A stretch of DNA of 64,000 nucleotides from Paenibacillus sp. BSR1-1 (lineage in GTDB: Bacteria > Bacillota > Bacilli > Bacillales > Cytobacillaceae): positions 1-64,000 of the forward strand of contig NZ_JAQMWQ010000012.1 in assembly GCF_030403775.1 (NCBI RefSeq), given 5' to 3'. Below, piece after piece: positions 59,453-64,000 of the stretch; position 1 is the first letter of the stretch; every line of letters starts with the position of its first letter. The notes under the pieces were generated by a model, which saw only the letters and a program-made list of their open reading frames with translations, was not told where the DNA came from and made no database searches. A program made the translations under genes and the position numbers.

Positions 59453-60663
59453 TCTGCTTGCCCCTTCTCACTAGAAATGAGCGGGTGACCGGATTGCATT
59501 CCTTGTCTTTGAATTTTAATTTTCGATGCTATGGTTACTTTTACGTTTGGAAAAATTTCATTCCAACGATGTTTTTCTTTTTTCCAAACTTCAGGATACT
59601 CACGGTGAAAGGCGTCTGCAAACCCAAAAACGTCTGCTTTCATATCCTTTTGAACTTCCTTTAATGTTTCGTTCACTCTGTTAGCAAGCTGGCTGTTTAA
59701 TTGTTGCTCTAAAGCCTTCACTACTTTAGGATTCGTCACGTCTATGTCGGTTGTATTTTGCATGATATCATCGTCCGCCTCAGCTTTCAGTACGACTTCC
59801 CATTTGCCATTTCTTATTTTCGGAACGATTTTCGAATTGGCCCGCAGCAATTTCATGGAAACAAAACCTTTTTTACCTTTAGGTGTAACGGAGATGGTAG
59901 AATACCTCACTTCATCCCTAAGCCACAAAAGCCCTCGTGTAAGGGAATCATCAATTTTACCCACCATTTTATCCCTTTTAAATATCGCTGTTCCTGTAAT
60001 ATAGGCAATGGTACGCTTCTCCTCCTGCCCTTCAATTGGAGGAAGAATCTTAATCCACGGAATGGCCGTATCACCAGCCTCACTTACCAGCATTTCCGCG
60101 AAATCTTTGGTGGTAACCGTCATCCCTATTTTTTCTTCCCCCAATTCTCGAACTACTTCTGCAAGATCACGTTCCAGCGGCGGAAGAAGACTTAATATTT
60201 TTCGAGCTCTCTCTTTGCTGATAAATAGTTGAGATCGTTCTCGAAGCTCTGGCATACGAATAAAAAAATCGACATCCTCGGCAATTCCCTCTTTAGCTAT
60301 CGCCTCATTGAAAATAAACACTTCACAATGGCCCCAGAAAATTTTGCGCGGCAGCTTTTCTTGAAGAATCGACATCGCTTCAGCAATGGTATTTCCTTGA
60401 GCAGAGCGGATCAACGTCTGCATGGTCCCGCCTCCGCCTGGGCCCTCCATTCCCTGTTCACTGCTGCTGCCGCCCTTTGGAATATACAAAAGAACGGTAA
60501 GCTCCATTTTTCCATTCTGTTTTTTATCAATACCAGCACCTCGTATCAATGCCAGATCATTTACCTCTTTTCTATCCCAACAACCTGTTAACAAAGTAAC
60601 AAAAACAATGAGGAAAAGAAAAAAGATTTTCCTAAGGTTGGCCTGCCCATAATCCGGATTCAT
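59449..60663 (-). CDS. germinant receptor C subunit (GerAC family lipoprotein)
   Basis: 404 residues. Signal peptide with lipobox LLTGCWDRKEVNDLA near residue 28, the family hallmark. Three-domain Ger(x)C body with REGAGIDKK-like and EAMSILQEKLPRKIFWGHC motifs, C-terminal FGFADAFHREYPEVWKK. Anchored on the outer face of the spore inner membrane with the A and B subunits. Start overlaps gerB by 4 bp. Confidence 0.92.
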   Translation of the reverse strand: MNPDYGQANLRKIFFLFLIVFVTLLTGCWDRKEVNDLALIRGAGIDKKQNGKMELTVLLYIPKGGSSSEQGMEGPGGGGTMQTLIRSAQGNTIAEAMSILQEKLPRKIFWGHCEVFIFNEAIAKEGIAEDVDFFIRMPELRERSQLFISKERARKILSLLPPLERDLAEVVRELGEEKIGMTVTTKDFAEMLVSEAGDTAIPWIKILPPIEGQEEKRTIAYITGTAIFKRDKMVGKIDDSLTRGLLWLRDEVRYSTISVTPKGKKGFVSMKLLRANSKIVPKIRNGKWEVVLKAEADDDIMQNTTDIDVTNPKVVKALEQQLNSQLANRVNETLKEVQKDMKADVFGFADAFHREYPEVWKKEKHRWNEIFPNVKVTIASKIKIQRQGMQSGHPLISSEKGQAE

Positions 60664-61775
60664 CCTATTAATTTCCCTTTCATTTGCTGCCTTTTCTTCT
60701 TAATCCACGCAATGATAAGAAGAATAACGGGAATGCCAGCCTGGATTGATAATAAATAAAATGGAGCAGAAGTACTAAGAAAGTGTGATAGTACCTGCAA
60801 ATTGGGCGCTGACCACACCCCAAATAGAACTAGCAAAAATCCAATCGGAAGCACAATTGACCTAAAATCAGAAAGCTTCAGCCACTGTGCAATTCCAAGG
60901 ACCAGCACATAATAAAAAACCGTAATCTTTATAAATGTACCGGCAACCCAAAGGGCTATCACGATCGACTCCAAGTGGGCCAAAAATTCAGCAATACTAA
61001 TATACCGAGCCGCTACCATAACAGGATAAGTCAATGAAGCGGTCAATTTTCCAAATAACAAAAGGGCCATTACATTGGTCAGCACCATATAAAACATCAC
61101 ACTAAAAACAGATATCATTCCCCATTTCATCCCTTTATCATGATCTCTTAAATAGGGGAAGAAAAAAGAAACGAGGATAAATTCACTAAACCAGCTTTGC
61201 AGGACAACCGAACCCTTTAGGGATGGCCCTAAGCCGTTCTCCAACATCGGAAAAAAATTTTTGGTATCTAAATCCTTTAACAGCATGACAAATATAACCA
61301 AATAAAGGACTAACAAAACGGGGACAATCATCTCCGAGCATCTTCCTATTACTTCAAGACCGCCATAGACAGCCATGGCGGAAACAATAATCATGGTCGA
61401 AAACACAACGACCATGGGTGTCTGATGGAGGAAGGTGCCTGATATAAACTCTCCATACTCACGGACGATAATGCCCGTTACATGAAAATAATAAAAAACG
61501 AAAATTGCGCCAACCATTTTCCCTGGAATTTTTCCGAGAATTTGCTCGCTGTATTCAAACATGGTTTCCTTTGGATAGAGCTTATGAAGCCGATAAGCAA
61601 CAAATACAATCATAAAACCAATGAAAGATGCCCAAATCGGCGATAACCACAAATCTTGTTTGGCTGTTTTCGCAGTAATCGCAGGGACGAGCAGTAAACC
61701 AGTAGCTAAAATGGTCGGATTCATCATAAAGGCCATTTGTAATGCCGATATTTTGCCTCGTTCAAGCATGTCCAC
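60660..61775 (-). CDS. germinant receptor B subunit (GerAB family)
   Basis: 371 residues, GTG start with AGGAG 7 bp upstream. Ten membrane helices of the APC-like spore permease family. GKISALQMAFMMNPTILAT and QDLWLSPIWASFIGF near the N-terminus are typical. B subunits bind amino-acid or sugar germinants. 8 bp after gerA. Confidence 0.92.
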   Translation of the reverse strand: MDMLERGKISALQMAFMMNPTILATGLLLVPAITAKTAKQDLWLSPIWASFIGFMIVFVAYRLHKLYPKETMFEYSEQILGKIPGKMVGAIFVFYYFHVTGIIVREYGEFISGTFLHQTPMVVVFSTMIIVSAMAVYGGLEVIGRCSEMIVPVLLVLYLVIFVMLLKDLDTKNFFPMLENGLGPSLKGSVVLQSWFSEFILVSFFFPYLRDHDKGMKWGMISVFSVMFYMVLTNVMALLLFGKLTASLTYPVMVAARYISIAEFLAHLESIVIALWVAGTFIKITVFYYVLVLGIAQWLKLSDFRSIVLPIGFLLVLFGVWSAPNLQVLSHFLSTSAPFYLLSIQAGIPVILLIIAWIKKKRQQMKGKLIG

Positions 61776-61783
61776 TTCAACTC

Positions 61784-63271
61784 CTATTCAGTTCCCTTAA
61801 GCGGGTTTGGTTTCTGCCCCTCCGGCTGCCGATTTGTATTAGAATATCCTGTTAAGCGGGGGCGTTTTTTAAGGGACCACCATGGTGCTCTAATCAATAC
61901 ATCTTTCATTTCCGCTCCCTTCATCGGTGCCATTGGTGATAGATAGGGAACGCCAAAGGAACGGATCGTGTTTAAATGAACAATGATGGCAAGAATCCCG
62001 AGCATAATTCCGAGTAATCCCAGTGTCCCTGCCGCTGCCATCATAGGGAAGCGGAGCATTCTAATAGCAGTGGAGGCGTTGTAACGGGGGATGGCAAAAG
62101 AAGTGACCCCTGTGATGGCTACTACCATGACCATTGGTGCCGAAACAAGCCCCGAAGAGACAGCCGCCTGACCAATGACCAAAGCCCCAACAATACTGAC
62201 AGCGGAACCGACTTGTTTGGGCAAACGAATCCCAGCCTCCCTTATTGCCTCAAACGTAATCTCCATAATAACTGCCTCAATCAGTGCTGGAAACGGAATT
62301 TGCTCTCTTGATTTCGCTATACTTAATAAAAGGGTCGTTGGAAGCATCTCCTGATGATAGGTAAGAATCGCCACATAAGTAGACGGAAGCACTAAGGCGA
62401 TGAGCAATAAAATATAACGAAGCCAGCGGATGAGTGTTCCAATCATAAACCGTTGATAATAATCCTCAGAAGCCTGAAACAAAGAATACAGGGAGATTGG
62501 TGCAATCAAAACAATTGGTGTGCCATCGACTAAAATAACTACGCGGCCTTCCAGCAAGCCTGATGCGGCAACATCCGGACGTTCTGTATTTAAAATTTGC
62601 GGGAAAGGTGAATAAGGATAATCCTCGATGAACTCTTCGATATAGCCGCTCTCCAATACACCGTCGATATCAATGCGGTTCAGCCTGTTATGGACTTCAT
62701 CAAGCAGATGTTGATCAACAATCCCTTCGATATACATATAAACAATTTGCGTTTGGCTATAGCGCCCTACGACTAATGATTTCATTTTTAAATTTGGGCA
62801 CTTAATTTTTCTTCGTAAAAGCGATATGTTAACACTGATGGTTTCCGTAAAGCCCTCCCTTGGACCCCGAACGACGGATTCAGCCATCGGTTCTTCAATG
62901 GCACGTTTTTCCCATTTCGCTAAACCTATTGTGATGCCAGGTAGTTGCTGATCAATTAACATAACCGGATTCCCTGAAGAAATTTCCTGAACGGTCTGTT
63001 TTGTATCAGTAACTGGTTTCACTTTTGAAACGGACAGCTTCTGTTCAAGTACCGCCTGAATGTCCGGGATTCCCTCTGTTTCTTGCTGCATAAGGGGTGA
63101 AAGTACATTTTTATCGATTTCTTCTATATTGGCCAAACCTTCCGTATAAATAAGAAGGGCTTTTGTTTCTTTCCCGATTAAAAAGCTGCGAAAAATAACA
63201 TCAGGACAATCGATGAAAGTTGATTTCAGGAATGCTTCATTTTCAACTAAATGGCGTGAAAGTAATTCCAT
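61784..63271 (-). CDS. germinant receptor A subunit (GerAA family)
   Basis: 495 residues. A large N-terminal cytoplasmic domain (LLIYTEGLANIEEIDKNVLSPL, VVRGPREGFTE, LEGRVVILVDGTPIVLIAP) is followed by four to five membrane helices from about residue 285. The conserved stretch near residue 335 (PTTLLLSIAKSREQIPFPAL) is present. First gene of the A-B-C-D operon; the receptor triggers germination. Ligand cannot be told from sequence. Confidence 0.93.
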   Translation of the reverse strand: MELLSRHLVENEAFLKSTFIDCPDVIFRSFLIGKETKALLIYTEGLANIEEIDKNVLSPLMQQETEGIPDIQAVLEQKLSVSKVKPVTDTKQTVQEISSGNPVMLIDQQLPGITIGLAKWEKRAIEEPMAESVVRGPREGFTETISVNISLLRRKIKCPNLKMKSLVVGRYSQTQIVYMYIEGIVDQHLLDEVHNRLNRIDIDGVLESGYIEEFIEDYPYSPFPQILNTERPDVAASGLLEGRVVILVDGTPIVLIAPISLYSLFQASEDYYQRFMIGTLIRWLRYILLLIALVLPSTYVAILTYHQEMLPTTLLLSIAKSREQIPFPALIEAVIMEITFEAIREAGIRLPKQVGSAVSIVGALVIGQAAVSSGLVSAPMVMVVAITGVTSFAIPRYNASTAIRMLRFPMMAAAGTLGLLGIMLGILAIIVHLNTIRSFGVPYLSPMAPMKGAEMKDVLIRAPWWSLKKRPRLTGYSNTNRQPEGQKPNPLKGTE

Positions 63272-63365
63272 CGTGAATTCCTCATTTTATTGGTTCAGAC
63301 TAATAGCCTATTTCCGAAAAATAATTCCATGTTTTAGTATGCTTTTAAATGGTTTTATTATCCAA

Positions 63366-63394
63366 GGCTATTTTCGCATAAATTGTTGTTTTTC
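63366..63394 (+). mobile_element. MITE end fragment (copy 3)
   Basis: GGCTATTTTCGCATAAATTG then TTGTTTTTC is identical to the first 29 bases of MITE copy 1 (21095-21123). The other end is missing. Confidence 0.75.
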
Positions 63395-63402
63395 CCTTAT
63401 CC

Positions 63403-63432
63403 CAATAAAAAAAAGAACCCACTATGGGATTC
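63403..63432 (-). terminator. terminator after the DUF2334-like gene
   Basis: On the minus strand GAATCCCA-TAG-TGGGTTC forms a short hairpin followed by TTTTTTTTATTGG. Confidence 0.7.
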
Positions 63433-63444
63433 AATCTAAACACC

Positions 63445-64000
63445 TCATTGGCGCTGCCTATTTCTGCGCGCCAAAATAGCATAAATTATAAAAATGATGA
63501 TCAGACCTGAGGACACAGTCCATGGAATGAGTTTTTTCAAAAAGTTATTCCTTTCGTACTCGCTAGAAATGAAGTCTTTATTTACTGTCATTTTTCCATT
63601 TTCTGAAGTAATCGTTATTCCTGGGACCGAAACCCTATTATCGAACATTTTCAAATCCAGCCACTCAGTGTTGGGGACCGATTCAAAGGCAGTGACTAAG
63701 CTTTTCAACTTTTGTAAGCCGAGATAAGGATGATAAAAGCCTGAAATGTAGGCATCAGAGAAATTTTCATTAATAAGGTACTTTTTTTCTATTTCATTTA
63801 TGGAATTCTTATCACCGTCAACTACATATCCAACTGTTTCGGGCAGAACTTTCATGCCATGGAGATAGCTTGGTTCTGTCTCAAACAAAGGGGCATAAAC
63901 TCCCTGCCATGACTGATCCGTTAATTGGATATGGCCCACATAGGTAGAAAAATGCTTGGACAATACTTGGTAGCCCGTTTCTGACATCGCATAGTGCGGT
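63445..64000 (-). CDS. C-terminal part of a DUF2334-like (putative deacetylase) membrane-anchored protein
   Basis: Partial; 185 codons visible, open across the window edge. The visible part begins PHYAMSETGYQVLSKHFSTY, which resembles the PPHYA segment of DUF2334 polysaccharide-deacetylase-fold proteins. It ends in one membrane helix (PWTVSSGLIIIFIIYAILA) and a basic tail RRNRQRQ, an anchor placing most of the protein outside. An internal ATG at 63987 is not the true start. Confidence 0.68.
   Translation of the reverse strand, partial: PHYAMSETGYQVLSKHFSTYVGHIQLTDQSWQGVYAPLFETEPSYLHGMKVLPETVGYVVDGDKNSINEIEKKYLINENFSDAYISGFYHPYLGLQKLKSLVTAFESVPNTEWLDLKMFDNRVSVPGITITSENGKMTVNKDFISSEYERNNFLKKLIPWTVSSGLIIIFIIYAILARRNRQRQ

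Overview
The window is a chromosomal segment from a spore-forming, Gram-positive member of the Bacillaceae, of the Bacillus or Neobacillus kind. The evidence is a gerA-type germination operon, spore-surface-like proteins, a sigma-K-type promoter before a CwlC-like lysin, TnrA-type boxes before glnK-amtB, strong AGGAGG ribosome sites, many TTG and GTG starts, and gene sets matching B. subtilis yvfRSTU, xpaC-yaaN, alaR-alaT and frl. It opens on the 5' end of a leftward 16S rRNA gene with tandem promoters and a boxA. No prophage, CRISPR array or tRNA was found.

Layout. 0.5-9.5 kb: a Ser/His-repeat surface protein, then a polysaccharide island with three GT2 enzymes, a GT61 enzyme and the sugar-nucleotide route GtaB, Ugd, UDP-glucuronate decarboxylase and GalE. 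9.6-13.1 kb: ABC exporter plus DesKR-type two-component operon (yvfRSTU-like). 13.2-14.4 kb: a helically phased array of DnaA-box-like sites, two or three tiny genes and a c-di-GMP-I riboswitch. 14.5-23.5 kb: wall and envelope functions (M15 peptidase, TelA/XpaC, MnaA, a wall-binding amidase, an LCP protein) and ribokinase. 23.7-25.5 kb: plsY, a scrambled comM pseudogene and a RAYT transposase. 26-34 kb: ferritin-like protein, a large wall amidase, a CssRS-like two-component system with a secreted helical protein and a subtilisin. 34-44 kb: molybdopterin oxidoreductase, YitT protein, second galE, alaR-alaT, purine permease and a sporulation lysin. 44-46.3 kb: secreted zinc protease with wall repeats. 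46.5-54.7 kb: fructosamine (frl) regulon with three deglycase-like genes, three copies of a palindromic operator and a cre-like site. 55-59 kb: small sigma factor, 36-residue membrane peptide, diguanylate cyclase and glnK-amtB. 59-63.3 kb: gerA-type operon. The right edge cuts a DUF2334-like gene.

Intergenic DNA carries at least three families of dispersed repeats: a GGTGCCTGACACC element (six copies), a roughly 162-bp MITE with an 8-bp target duplication (two full copies and one end), and 21-bp-period arrays. The best leads are the phased DnaA-box-like cluster, the c-di-GMP riboswitch before a 54-residue protein of unknown role, the expanded frl regulon, the sigma factor/micropeptide locus with its inverted repeat, and a UDP-xylose-type glycan island beside a Ser-rich repeat protein.
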